A stretch of 64,000 nucleotides of DNA. Source: Chloracidobacterium sp. GTDB taxonomy: Bacteria > Acidobacteriota > Blastocatellia > Pyrinomonadales > Pyrinomonadaceae. Shown here one piece after another: positions 53,804 to 63,137 of the stretch (position 1 is the first letter of the stretch; every line of letters begins with the position of its first letter). Below the pieces are notes generated by a model. It searched no databases. It was not told the DNA's origin and worked only from the letters and a program-made list of their open reading frames with translations. The DNA lies in the NCBI GenBank assembly GCA_016711345.1, contig JADJTD010000001.1:2108001-2172000 (forward strand), in the 5' to 3' direction. A program made the position numbers and the translations under genes.

Positions 53804-56800
53804 ATGAAACAACAAGTGTCTTTACGAACGGTTTTTGGTCGGGCGAGGGTTGGTCTTTTTGTGGTCGTGGCTATCGGGATGATCGCTGTGATCCTTGGTA
53901 TCTCAGGTTCGAAGCAGAATGCCAAGGAGAAGCGGAGTCGCAACTACCTCACGAATAAACTTGCTATTACCGATGAAGTGACCCGTAACATTCGGGACGG
54001 TTCCATGGCATTTTTCCGCGTAAACGTCACTAGTCAAGCTGATCGGGATGTTGCAGTCTCATTCGGACGCATCGTTGAGGACTATGGAAATTTCGTTATT
54101 ATTGCAAAGCCTAGCAGGACCGATCTAAAGAGCCTGACTTTAGACAACCAACCTATTGAGACGTCGATCAACACTCCGGGTGCGGTATTTGATCCGATCA
54201 AAACTCCTCCGGCTGACACCAGCAGGTATGGCAATGCGGGCGGTTATTACATCGTCCAATTTGGCGGCATTGCAACTGACGAGTGGCTCGACAGCCTTCG
54301 CGAAATGGGCGTCGAGATATTGCAATATGTGCCGCACAACGCATTTTTTGTTCATGCGAGCGACGAAGCTATTTTGAAAGCTGGTTCCCTTTCACGAGTT
54401 CGCTGGGTCGGAGCGTTTTCGCCGGAATACAAAATTTCTGATGTTCTGCGTGACCAGATCCGAGCGGCTAGATCAAGATCTTTGCCGCTGAACAATGTTT
54501 CGCCGCTTGAGATGACAGGTGAGAGTACTTCGATCTTTGATCTCGCAGTGTTTAAGAGAGCGGATGTGAATCGAATTGCAGAGACCGTTTCAACATACTA
54601 CGGCGGAAGCGTAAAAAGGGTAATCGATCTGCCTAATAATTATTTCAATGTGGTTCGCGTCGAATTGTCGTTAGACGAAGTTTTGAAGATCGCTGAAATT
54701 CCAGATGTCATCAGCATAGATTTTTACAGCACACCGCAGATCGAGGACGAAAGAGCGGCTCACATTGTCGCTGGAAACTACACAAGTACCACTGTTATTT
54801 CAGGGCCTGGATATGACCCTTTGACCCAATTTGGGGTTGACGGAACGAATGTCACGGTTGCAGTCGCCGATGACGGCATAAGTATTCCTGGAAACGGCGG
54901 ATTTTATATTACTGCGGCCAATACTGTTCACGGAGTTTTGCGCGGAGCCGCTGCCGGAGCAACCGGCGGACACGGACACATAAATGCGAGCATTATCGCG
55001 GGCAGCACGCCGTTTGGAATTTTTGACCCGACCGGACACAATTACGGACTTGGCGTCGCTCCGAAAGCTAATATTATTAACTCTCCGTTTCTGGTTTCCG
55101 GCTACTCAGGCTCGGAATTGGAAGTATATAACGACACCGTCATTACACAGGGACCTAATGGTGTGAAAGGTTCGATAAGCAACAACAGTTGGGGAAACGG
55201 CACGAATTCGAACGTCTATGATTCATACACGGCCCAATTCGACGGATTTGTGCGCGATACATCTGTGGACGCGTCTATCGACCCGATAACGATAGTTTTT
55301 TCAGCAGGAAATTCCGGCCCCGGAGCCTTAAGCCTTACCCGGCCAAAGACCGCAAAGAATGTCATTGCGACCGGAAACACAGAAAACGTAAGACCGGAAC
55401 TTGGAAACACGGGAGCAGACAATATGGACGATCTGCGTTCGTCCTCTAGCCGAGGCCCGGCAGCCGATGGCCGAGTTAAGCCGGACATTATGGCTCCGGG
55501 AACGGTTATCACCGGCAGCCGCGCCGGAAGCTGCGGTTCTGTTACAAGCTGTTTTGATGCAAACCACGCATACAGCAGCGGAACGTCACACGCTGCTCCG
55601 CAGATAGCCGGAGCCGCCGCTCTGTTTACGCAATTCTGGAAAAACGGAAACGGAGGCGTCAATCCTAGCCCCGCTTTGATAAAAGCTGCGGTTATAAACA
55701 CCGCTCAGGAAATGAATGGAACGAGCACCGGAACGGCGATCCCAAATGGCAACGAAGGCTGGGGCCGCATCAATATGAAGTATATGTTGAATACCGGAGC
55801 CCCGATGAAACACGTGAATGAAACCACGGCCTTCACCGATCCCGGGAACAGCACGACTATAACCGGCACTGTCGGCAATGTGGCTAAGCCTGTACGTGTC
55901 AGTCTCGTTTGGACCGATCCTCCCGGAGCTCCAAACGCCAATCCGGCATTGGTCAACAATCTCGATCTGACCATTACGATCGGAGCAAACACTTATAAAG
56001 GGAATGTCTTCACCGGCGGCGTATCAACAACGGGCGGCTCGGCTGACGTTATTAATAACGTCGAAAATATTTTTCTTCCGGCGGGAATTGCAGCGGGAAC
56101 GAGTTTCTCAATAACAGTCTCGGCAACGGCGATCAACGGCGACGGTATTCTTGGAAATGCAGACACTACCGATCAGCATTTCGCGCTCGTTGCATACAAT
56201 TTTAACGAGGCATCGCCATCGGCTGCGATCAGCGGAACAGTCACTTACGGTAATGCCATCGGAGCACCGTCACCGCGTTTTGTATCTAATGCCACCGTCA
56301 ACGGTGCCGGGGCGTCTAACCTTTCTACAACCACTGTTTTTCCCAGCGGCGATTACTCGCTTTCGGGATTTCTTGTTCCAGGTACCTACGTGGTCACTCT
56401 GGCAAAGACAGACGGCGTAAACGGTATCACTTCGTTTGATGCGGCGAGGGTCGCTCAGCATGTAGCCGGGGTGAGCGTCTTGACCGGAAATCAGTTTACT
56501 GTGGCGAACGCGAGCGGGAATGGGGGCGTGACCTCGTTTGATGCCGCGCTGATAGCCCGTTATGCAGCATCGCTGCCTGATTTCGGTTTGACGGCAAGAT
56601 GGGTCTTTCAGCCGTTTGACAGAATATATTCGGATGTTACAGCAAATATCACAGGCCAGGACTATACTGCGCTTTTGATGGGTGAGGTTTCAGGAAACTG
56701 GACGAATTCGGGTGCGAGGCCTGCGGACAGGAGACAGGAGACGGGAGACTTGAGTCAGCAGATAGGCGACATTAAGAAAGCAGACATAGCTATCGGCCTG

Positions 56801-57175
56801 TCAGAGATCTCTGTAAAGAATGAGGAAATTACAATTCCTGTCAGCGTTCAGGGCATTGCAGATAAGGGCGTGATCGCTTATGAATTCGACCTCAGGTATG
56901 ATCCGGCGATGATTCAGCCGCTTGCGGAGCCTGTCGATGTAAAAGGAACAGTGAGCCGTGGGCTTTCAATTATAACGAACGCAACCGAGCCGGGACTTTT
57001 GCGCGTTGTGGTTTACGGAGCGTATCCGATAGACGAGAACGGCGTGTTGCTGAATCTGAGATTTTCGGCTGTCGGTTCCGGCGGTTCGGTTTCGCCGATC
57101 TCGTTCGAGCGGATAATGTTCAACGAGGGCGAGCTGCAAGTGTCTGTCTCAGAAGGAAAGATCGAGATCGAGTGA
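53804..57175 (+). CDS. Large secreted subtilase with C-terminal dockerin-/cohesin-like module
   Basis: 1123 residues. A signal peptide or anchor lies at about 15-38 (GLFVVVAIGMIAVILGISG). A long propeptide region of about 300 residues precedes an S8 domain with Asp356 (VAVADDGI), His390 (GGHGHINAS) and Ser595 (SSGTSHAAP), plus a proprotein-convertase-like beta domain (about 680-800, LVWTDPPG). The usual HGTHV is replaced by HGHIN. The last 317 residues (from about 56225) are the module shared with the two beta-helix giants: ITGTVTYGNAI-type domain, two S-F-D-A-A segments, MGEVSGNW, then cohesin-like GVIAYEFDLRYD. It should be displayed or released with those proteins and may process surface polypeptides; that role is inferred. 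Confidence 0.93.
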   Translation: MKQQVSLRTVFGRARVGLFVVVAIGMIAVILGISGSKQNAKEKRSRNYLTNKLAITDEVTRNIRDGSMAFFRVNVTSQADRDVAVSFGRIVEDYGNFVIIAKPSRTDLKSLTLDNQPIETSINTPGAVFDPIKTPPADTSRYGNAGGYYIVQFGGIATDEWLDSLREMGVEILQYVPHNAFFVHASDEAILKAGSLSRVRWVGAFSPEYKISDVLRDQIRAARSRSLPLNNVSPLEMTGESTSIFDLAVFKRADVNRIAETVSTYYGGSVKRVIDLPNNYFNVVRVELSLDEVLKIAEIPDVISIDFYSTPQIEDERAAHIVAGNYTSTTVISGPGYDPLTQFGVDGTNVTVAVADDGISIPGNGGFYITAANTVHGVLRGAAAGATGGHGHINASIIAGSTPFGIFDPTGHNYGLGVAPKANIINSPFLVSGYSGSELEVYNDTVITQGPNGVKGSISNNSWGNGTNSNVYDSYTAQFDGFVRDTSVDASIDPITIVFSAGNSGPGALSLTRPKTAKNVIATGNTENVRPELGNTGADNMDDLRSSSSRGPAADGRVKPDIMAPGTVITGSRAGSCGSVTSCFDANHAYSSGTSHAAPQIAGAAALFTQFWKNGNGGVNPSPALIKAAVINTAQEMNGTSTGTAIPNGNEGWGRINMKYMLNTGAPMKHVNETTAFTDPGNSTTITGTVGNVAKPVRVSLVWTDPPGAPNANPALVNNLDLTITIGANTYKGNVFTGGVSTTGGSADVINNVENIFLPAGIAAGTSFSITVSATAINGDGILGNADTTDQHFALVAYNFNEASPSAAISGTVTYGNAIGAPSPRFVSNATVNGAGASNLSTTTVFPSGDYSLSGFLVPGTYVVTLAKTDGVNGITSFDAARVAQHVAGVSVLTGNQFTVANASGNGGVTSFDAALIARYAASLPDFGLTARWVFQPFDRIYSDVTANITGQDYTALLMGEVSGNWTNSGARPADRRQETGDLSQQIGDIKKADIAIGLSEISVKNEEITIPVSVQGIADKGVIAYEFDLRYDPAMIQPLAEPVDVKGTVSRGLSIITNATEPGLLRVVVYGAYPIDENGVLLNLRFSAVGSGGSVSPISFERIMFNEGELQVSVSEGKIEIE

Positions 57176-57199
57176 TATGGCTGTAATAAGGCACATGCG

Positions 57200-58180
57200 T
57201 TAGGAACGCGGTTTTGAAAACTCTTTGAGTGAAAGTTCGCGTTTGATAATTAAAAGCCAGCCCATTGCGGTCCAGAATAATATACGGCCTTTGCGGATAA
57301 TTGCGAGTGTTACAGCAACACCGGCAGCGAGAGCGACTGTGTCGCCGATGATCTGTGCACCGGCCTCATCCACGCCGATGATAAAAGGTATCAACTTGAA
57401 GATGACTGTAATTAGACGGCTTACAGCTTCCATTAAAAATGCACTGAGCAAACTTGGATAGGTGTCGGTCAACCGGCTGAGAATATACCAAACCTCGGTG
57501 ATACCCAATACAAAATAAGAGGCCTCCAACAGACAGATCGGCAGAAAGCGTTTTGGATAACTCCGGTAAAAGCTATAGATCAGGTCTTCGAAACGACGAA
57601 CATGATTTCTGCCGTTCTCCAAAATGGATCTGAAAAAACCATTCTTATAGATCCAGTTGCAGATGAAACTGGCAAAATGCCACTGCCTGATCACCATCAA
57701 AAAACCTAAAACCAGCAAAATACTAACAGAAACGATCAAAAAAATGCTCGTCACTATCATGGTCTCGTCAATGGCAAAACCCTTGAGCAAAATAACGCCG
57801 CCGACGATCAAAAAAATGCTCGTCGCAAAACTGTAGAAAAGATTTTCCGTCGCAACCGACGACAATCCGGCGACAAGCGGAATGCGGTTTCGTACTGCAA
57901 CAGCCTTTGCCGTGCCGCTGATCAGAATGCCGAGCGGAACCGTACTGCTCATCGCTTCGCCGATAATGACCGCTGGGATCGTGTCAGTGATACTTAGCGC
58001 ATACGGCTCGTGAACACAGAGTTTCCAGGCGAATGCTCGAACACAAATTTTCACAAAATGGATGCACAGTATTACCGCAAAACCAACGACGCCAAATCGC
58101 AACACTCCGTGATAGAGTTCATTGACTCCTACGGAATAGACGAAATACGAGAACAGCCCGAGGCCGATGGTCGTCAGCAA
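57200..58180 (-). CDS. Flippase-like / lysylphosphatidylglycerol synthase transmembrane-type protein
   Basis: 326 residues with 7-8 membrane helices, resembling the LPG_synthase_TM/UPF0104 family (SFFLICN-less form): VIIGEAMSSTVPLGILISGTAKAVAVR, GLSSVATENLFYS, and FLMEAVSRLITVIFKLIPF then GVDEAGAQIIG. Such proteins move lipids or glycolipids across the inner membrane. The start is uncertain: no ATG is in frame upstream, and the TTG at 58180 is used; a longer N-terminus from a non-standard codon is possible. Confidence 0.85.
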   Translation of the reverse strand: MLTTIGLGLFSYFVYSVGVNELYHGVLRFGVVGFAVILCIHFVKICVRAFAWKLCVHEPYALSITDTIPAVIIGEAMSSTVPLGILISGTAKAVAVRNRIPLVAGLSSVATENLFYSFATSIFLIVGGVILLKGFAIDETMIVTSIFLIVSVSILLVLGFLMVIRQWHFASFICNWIYKNGFFRSILENGRNHVRRFEDLIYSFYRSYPKRFLPICLLEASYFVLGITEVWYILSRLTDTYPSLLSAFLMEAVSRLITVIFKLIPFIIGVDEAGAQIIGDTVALAAGVAVTLAIIRKGRILFWTAMGWLLIIKRELSLKEFSKPRS

Positions 58181-58332
58181 AATTGCGGCGGCTTTTAACC
58201 GATTAATATGTTTTTTTGAGTTTTGCTGCGTCTCGATTGCCGGATACCTGCTTTGCCTTTGCTCGATGGCTTGATTAAAATATCATTTTACCAAAGTCGA
58301 TCAATAAACTGTTAAGTTAAAAGGAATTAGCT

Positions 58333-59511
58333 ATGAGCACAGCCGCAGTAACCGCATTATCAAACGTCGGGTTGACCGTTTTATCCGAAGAAGAAGAGCT
58401 TTTCCGCTCGTCCGTCCGCGAATTTGCCGAGGGCGAAGTTCGCCCAAAGGTCGAGGCGATGGAACACGCCGGAAAACTCGACGGCGACCTGATCAAGCAA
58501 TGTTTCGAGCTCGGCCTGATGGCGATCGAATCGCCCGAGGAACACGGCGGTGCCGGTTCGACCATCTTTAATGCGATATTGGCGATCGAGGAATTGGCAC
58601 GTGTTGATGCGTCCGTTTCTGTTTTTGTTGATGTGCATAATACGCTTGTGACCAATGCGTTTATGCGTTGGGCGAGCGATGAGCAAAAGAAAAAATACAT
58701 GCCGCAGCTTGCCTCGGGCAAAGTAGGAGCGTATGCATTGTCCGAAGCCGCTTCTGGCTCTGACGCATTTGCGCTGAAAACTCGTGCCATAGAAAAGGAC
58801 GATCATTTCGAGCTGACAGGCCAAAAACTGTGGATCACAAACGGCAACGAGGCCGAGATCTTTGTGACGTTTGCGACCGTCGATCCGGACGCAGGTTATA
58901 AAGGCATCACTGCCTTTATCGTCGAAAAGAACTTCGAAGGTTTTACTGTCGGCAAGAAGGAAGACAAGCTTGGCATTCGCGCTTCGTCAACAACCGAGCT
59001 GATTCTCGATAGCTGTAAAGTGCCAAAGGAAAATGTCTTAGGCGAAGTCGGCAAAGGTTACAAAGTTTCCATCGAAACCCTCAACGAAGGCCGCATCGGC
59101 ATCGGAGCTCAAATGCTCGGCATCGCACAGGGCGCGTATGAATGTGCTCTTTCCTATACCAAGGAACGTGAGCAATTTGGCCAGGCAATAAATAGTTTTC
59201 AGGCCGTGCAGTTTCAACTCGCCGAAATGGCAGTGGAGATCGAAGCGACACGATTGCTGGTGTATAACGCCGCCCGGCTCAAAGACGCGGGCAAGTCTTT
59301 TTTGAAAGAAGCCGCAATCGCAAAACTATTTTCATCCCGCTGTGCCGAGCGAGTCTCTTCAAAAGCCATCGAACTCTACGGCGGCTACGGTTACGTCAAA
59401 GATTATCCAGTCGAAAAATATTGGCGAGACAGCAAGATCGGCTCGATCTACGAAGGTACGTCGAATATGCAGCTGCAAACGATCGCTAAATTGATCATGA
59501 GCGGAAAGTAA
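58333..59511 (+). CDS. Acyl-CoA dehydrogenase
   Basis: 392 residues, preceded by AAAGGA. The three-domain fold is complete: N-terminal helices; beta domain with YALSEAASGSDAFALKT and LWITNGNEAEIFV; C-terminal helices with ERIGIG-type NEGRIGIGAQMLGIAQGA and REQFGQAINSFQAVQF. The catalytic glutamate is in SIYEGTSNMQ near the C-terminus, as in short-chain and butyryl-CoA dehydrogenases. FAD-dependent first step of fatty-acid or branched-chain acyl oxidation. Followed 12 bp later by a GNAT gene. Confidence 0.96.
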   Translation: MSTAAVTALSNVGLTVLSEEEELFRSSVREFAEGEVRPKVEAMEHAGKLDGDLIKQCFELGLMAIESPEEHGGAGSTIFNAILAIEELARVDASVSVFVDVHNTLVTNAFMRWASDEQKKKYMPQLASGKVGAYALSEAASGSDAFALKTRAIEKDDHFELTGQKLWITNGNEAEIFVTFATVDPDAGYKGITAFIVEKNFEGFTVGKKEDKLGIRASSTTELILDSCKVPKENVLGEVGKGYKVSIETLNEGRIGIGAQMLGIAQGAYECALSYTKEREQFGQAINSFQAVQFQLAEMAVEIEATRLLVYNAARLKDAGKSFLKEAAIAKLFSSRCAERVSSKAIELYGGYGYVKDYPVEKYWRDSKIGSIYEGTSNMQLQTIAKLIMSGK

Positions 59512-59523
59512 TATCCGTGAATT

Positions 59524-60051
59524 ATGTCCGACATCTCCATTCGCCAAGCTACACCTGATGATGCAAAACTGCTCACAGATCTTTCCTACACGACATTTTG
59601 GGATGCCTTTGCGCATCATCCTAAAAATGCGCCTGACGATCTTGCACATTACATGCGGCAGGCTTTCAGCGGCGAACAGATCGCAATAGAATTGGCTGAT
59701 CCAAAATCGATATTTCTAATTGCTTTGATCGAAGACAAGCCTGCAGGTTATGCGAAACTGGTCGTTGACAACACTGAGCCAGGCATCACTGCGACGAGGC
59801 CGATCGAATTAAGCAGGCTCTATTCACATCAGGAGTTTCTCGGCAAAGGCGTTGGACAGAATCTTATGGACGCGTGTTTTGAGCGGGCTAAAAATGACGG
59901 CCACGACGTCATGTGGCTTGGCGTTTGGGAATACAATCCGCGTGCGCAGCGGTTTTATGAAAAGAATGGCTTTCGCGTAGTCGGCAATCACACCTTTCAA
60001 CTCGGCTCCGATCCGCAGACCGATCTCTTGATGCAGAAAGAACTATCGTAA
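59524..60051 (+). CDS. GNAT-family N-acetyltransferase
   Basis: 175 residues. Typical N-terminal ISIRQATPDDAKLL, motif A with FLGKGVGQNLMDACFERAKNDG (acetyl-CoA pyrophosphate loop Gly-x-Gly-x-Gly-like GKGVGQ), and motif B with WLGVWEYNPRAQRFYEKNGF. Substrate unknown. Closely linked to the acyl-CoA dehydrogenase gene. Confidence 0.94.
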   Translation: MSDISIRQATPDDAKLLTDLSYTTFWDAFAHHPKNAPDDLAHYMRQAFSGEQIAIELADPKSIFLIALIEDKPAGYAKLVVDNTEPGITATRPIELSRLYSHQEFLGKGVGQNLMDACFERAKNDGHDVMWLGVWEYNPRAQRFYEKNGFRVVGNHTFQLGSDPQTDLLMQKELS

Positions 60052-60055
60052 ATTT

Positions 60056-60463
60056 ATGGCTCCATACGGCAGAGCGTTGGCGGTTTGGGTGATCATAATG
60101 TGCATCGAGATCATTCACGGCATCGCTCGCGGCGTACTGCTTGTGCCTTTGACGGGCGATCTCGCCGCTCGGCAAATAGGCGTAGGTGTCGGTTCGCTGT
60201 TGATATTTGTCACTGCGTTGTTAACTGTTAATTGGCTCAGAACCACAAGTCTCGGGCAGCGGTTGATGATTGGAATTATTTGGGTATTTCTAACGGTGAT
60301 CTTTGAGTTCTTGTTAGGCTATTGCGTCGTGGGACTTACGACCGACCGCATTCTCTCAGATTACGATATTCTGCATGGAGGTTTTATGATATTTGGACTA
60401 CTGATAATGGCTTTATCACCCGCGGCCGCATATGTCATGAGGCACAACAAATCGACCACTTGA
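60056..60463 (+). CDS. Small four-helix membrane protein
   Basis: 135 residues with about four hydrophobic helices (VWVIIMCIEIIHGIARG, IGVGVGSLLIFVTALLTVNW, LMIGIIWVFLTVIFEFLLG, GGFMIFGLLIMALSPAAAYV). No family recognised. It begins 4 bp after the GNAT gene, so is probably co-transcribed. Confidence 0.8.
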   Translation: MAPYGRALAVWVIIMCIEIIHGIARGVLLVPLTGDLAARQIGVGVGSLLIFVTALLTVNWLRTTSLGQRLMIGIIWVFLTVIFEFLLGYCVVGLTTDRILSDYDILHGGFMIFGLLIMALSPAAAYVMRHNKSTT

Positions 60464-60495
60464 TTTGTTCTTGCATATGATCTATCGTTGCATCT

Positions 60496-61512
60496 GTGCG
60501 ATACATCAAAAACCCGCCAAATCCATACAATAAATATTCTGCCGAATACATTGGTGAGCCGCCGCCGACAAAACTTGAGATCTTCGAAGAAACTGCCACG
60601 AAGAAAATTATTACAAAGGCTTTCTCCTCCGATTGGGAAGGCGGCTGGCGTTTCACGGTCAATTGCTATCGCGGATGTGTCCACGGCTGCACATACTGTT
60701 TTGCGCGGCAGTATCATGAATGTCTCGGTTACGGAGCTGGAACGGATTTTGAGACAAAGATCGTCGTAAAACCCAACGCCCCGGAATTATTAAGACAAGA
60801 ACTCAGGAAAACTCGCGACAAGATGCCGCATCTTGATTTTTCATTCGCGACCGATCCTTATCTGCCGCTCGAAGCAACCTATGAGTTGACGAGAAAATGC
60901 CTTGAGGTCTGCGTAGATTTTCAGGTTCCCGTTGGTGTAATTACAAAATCACCGCTCGTTACGCGCGATATTGAGATTCTAAAAAAACTAAAGAGCATCA
61001 CGGTCTTCTTTTCGCTTCCGTTTCTTACAAAAGAAAGATCAAATCCCTTCGAACCATACACTCCTGTACCGGAAGCCCGGTTTCGTGCAATGCGACAGAT
61101 CGCTGATGCAGGCATAACGGTTGGCATCGGTATCGCGCCTGTGATTCCTGGTTACAACGAATCGGACATTCCCGGATTGCTTGAGAAAGCAAAAGAAGCC
61201 GGTGCGACGCGAGCATTTATGTCGATGCTGCATCTTGATACTGACTCGATCGAGGAGTATTTTGTCAAAAAAATGCACGAACGGCTGCCTCCAACCCGCG
61301 TCACAAAGATCATCAATACGATGAAACGCGAACGCGGCGGATCTCTTCGCCACAAAACATACAAAGATCGCGGCGTCGGCAAAACCCAGCAGTGGGAAGT
61401 AACTACAAAATTATTTCAATTTCACGCAAAGCGATTGGGCTTCAATCAAAGAGAGAAAACGGTTGAAGTTGAGGTTGCGGCAGCAGCTCCTACGCAACAA
61501 AGGCTTTTTTAA
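60496..61512 (+). CDS. SPL-family radical SAM protein (Rv2578c-like)
   Basis: 338 residues with GTG start. The iron-sulfur motif is Cys61-x3-Cys65-x2-Cys68 (CVHGCTYCFAR). The downstream YHECLGYGAGTDFETKIVVK and SFATDPYLPLEATYELTRKC are typical of spore-photoproduct-lyase-like radical SAM proteins found in non-sporulating bacteria. The true reaction is unknown; spore photoproduct repair is unlikely here. 32 bp after the small membrane protein gene. Confidence 0.93.
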   Translation: MRYIKNPPNPYNKYSAEYIGEPPPTKLEIFEETATKKIITKAFSSDWEGGWRFTVNCYRGCVHGCTYCFARQYHECLGYGAGTDFETKIVVKPNAPELLRQELRKTRDKMPHLDFSFATDPYLPLEATYELTRKCLEVCVDFQVPVGVITKSPLVTRDIEILKKLKSITVFFSLPFLTKERSNPFEPYTPVPEARFRAMRQIADAGITVGIGIAPVIPGYNESDIPGLLEKAKEAGATRAFMSMLHLDTDSIEEYFVKKMHERLPPTRVTKIINTMKRERGGSLRHKTYKDRGVGKTQQWEVTTKLFQFHAKRLGFNQREKTVEVEVAAAAPTQQRLF

Positions 61513-61585
61513 CGCAAAGTCGCTAAGCCGCAAAGTTAGTCAATCCGTTTTTCTTTGCGTCTTGGCACCTTAGCGTCTTTGCGTT
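61511..61585. repeat. Palindromic dispersed repeat, copy 1
   Basis: AACGCAAAGTCGCTAAG (from 61511) and CTTAGCGTCTTTGCGTT (ending 61585) are near-perfect inverse complements (one mismatch), with additional GCAAAG/CTTTGC words between. It fills the whole gap between the radical SAM and TPR genes. Confidence 0.75.
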
Positions 61586-61600
61586 TAAACTCATATCAAT

Positions 61601-61918
61601 ATGCAAAACCGCATCGAAGTCTTTCGCCAAATGATCGAGGCCGACCCCGAAAACACAATGGTCATGTTCGGCCTTGCCAAAGAATATGAAAAGCTCGGCC
61701 AACACGACGAAGTGATAAAATTGCTCGAAGATTACCTCGCCAAGGCCGACGACGAAGGCAATGCCTATGGCGTCCTCGCCCAGGCATACAACCAGACGGG
61801 AAACCGCGAAAAGGCGATCGAAACGTACAAAAAGGGAATCGACGTCTCAATGGCACATGGCCATCCGTCGATGGCAAATGAATACAAGATGACGCTTGAT
61901 CTGGATTTTGGAGAATAA
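61601..61918 (+). CDS. Small TPR protein
   Basis: 105 residues comprising about two and a half tetratricopeptide repeats (FGLAKEYEKLGQHDEVIKLL, GVLAQAYNQTGNREKAIETY). Cytoplasmic scaffold; partner unknown. It ends 6 bp before the VOC gene. Confidence 0.88.
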   Translation: MQNRIEVFRQMIEADPENTMVMFGLAKEYEKLGQHDEVIKLLEDYLAKADDEGNAYGVLAQAYNQTGNREKAIETYKKGIDVSMAHGHPSMANEYKMTLDLDFGE

Positions 61919-61924
61919 GATCTG

Positions 61925-62302
61925 ATGAAACCGCATTTTATTCTCTACGTCCACGACCAAAAAGCGGCGACAGATTTTTACTCGGCTGTGCTTGAGGCCG
62001 AACCACGATTACACGTTCTGGGAATGACTGAGTTTGAGCTAAATGACGGAGCCGTTCTCGGCTTGATGCCTGCTGTAAGCGCTTCGCGTTTAGTTGGGCG
62101 AAATATTGACGTTTCGGGGCTTGCCGAAAATCCATGTGCTGAAATTTATTTGATTGTTGACGACCCTTCAGCTTTTCACTCGCGTGCATTACAAAATGGC
62201 GGCACAGAGATCAGTCCTTTAAAAGAGCGTGATTGGGGACACGATGCTGCGTATTCTACTGACCTTTCAGGACATGTTCTGGCTTTTGCTAGAGAGCTTT
62301 AG
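61925..62302 (+). CDS. VOC-family (glyoxalase/bleomycin-resistance-like) protein
   Basis: 125 residues. Two beta-alpha-beta-beta-beta units are visible, beginning HFILYVHDQKAATDFYSAVL and ending AYSTDLSGHVLAFAREL. No assignment to a specific activity is possible. The 3' end overlaps the convergent cyclophilin gene by 14 bp. Confidence 0.88.
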   Translation: MKPHFILYVHDQKAATDFYSAVLEAEPRLHVLGMTEFELNDGAVLGLMPAVSASRLVGRNIDVSGLAENPCAEIYLIVDDPSAFHSRALQNGGTEISPLKERDWGHDAAYSTDLSGHVLAFAREL

Positions 62303-62969
62303 TTAGCTGAGTGCAGTTGACGACTAACACTTTCTTTATACGAACTGGCTTTACAGGTTTCTCACCTTCGACCGGAGCTTTGTTAATAGCATCCACAATA
62401 CTCATTCCTTTTGTAACACGGCCAAAAGCCGCATATTTGCCGTCTAGCGACGCAGCAGAATCCACCAAAATAAAGAAATGCGTCGAAGCTTTATTTGGTT
62501 CGTCAGGCCGTGCCATTGAGACGATGCCTCGTTCGTGCAGTATCTTGTTCGGCTCATCGGGAATAGTCCGTCGAGCACGCAGGGCCAATTCGTTCGTGTA
62601 ACCGCTTTCTCGTGTAGAAATATTGCCGCCCTGAATCACAAAGCCCGGTACGATGCGGCTAAATGTAGTCGTATCAAATGCTCCTGTTGATGCGAGATTG
62701 AGAAAATTGCGAACGGTTTCTGGCGCACTTTCGGGGTAAAGCTCAAACTCAATTTCGCCGGCTTCGGTTTCGAGCCTTATGCATTTTGCGGCCATCATTT
62801 TAATGTCGGCCTTATCAAAAGGCTCAGATACGATCTGCGGCGTTTCCGTCGGACGGGCATTTATTTTAGAGGGTTCAGGTTTTGGGGTCGTTGAAGCTCT
62901 CTGGCCAGACACCGCCACAGGCAGAAACATCAAAACGCAGGCCAGCATAAATACAACACGTCCAAACAT
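62289..62969 (-). CDS. Exported cyclophilin-type peptidyl-prolyl isomerase
   Basis: 226 residues with signal peptide (VVFMLACVLMFLPVAVSG), a Pro/Lys/Thr-rich linker and a cyclophilin domain (about 65-225) with ELYPESAPETVRNFLNLAS, TFSRIVPGFVIQGGNIS, SMARPDEPNKASTHFFILVD and AAFGRVTKGMSIVDAI. Periplasmic prolyl isomerase. Second exported cyclophilin in the window. Confidence 0.94.
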   Translation of the reverse strand: MFGRVVFMLACVLMFLPVAVSGQRASTTPKPEPSKINARPTETPQIVSEPFDKADIKMMAAKCIRLETEAGEIEFELYPESAPETVRNFLNLASTGAFDTTTFSRIVPGFVIQGGNISTRESGYTNELALRARRTIPDEPNKILHERGIVSMARPDEPNKASTHFFILVDSAASLDGKYAAFGRVTKGMSIVDAINKAPVEGEKPVKPVRIKKVLVVNCTQLTKAL

Positions 62970-63040
62970 AAATTACATTTTCGGTAAAACGGGTTGAGGT
63001 GTAAAGTGTTTTATTAAGAAGTGAGTGTCTTATATTCTTA

Positions 63041-63093
63041 CTTTGCGTGCTTTGCGGCTTTGCGGGAAACTTTTAATCACGCAAGACGCCAAG
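63041..63093. repeat. Palindromic dispersed repeat, copy 2
   Basis: CTTTGCGTGCTTTGCGGC at 63041 and CACGCAAGACGCCAAG ending 63093 belong to the same GCAAAG/CTTTGC family as 61511-61585, again in a gap between genes. Confidence 0.6.
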
Positions 63094-63137
63094 TTTTAAA
63101 TGACCCTCACAAGCTATATTTGTTTGCTAATAAAGAT

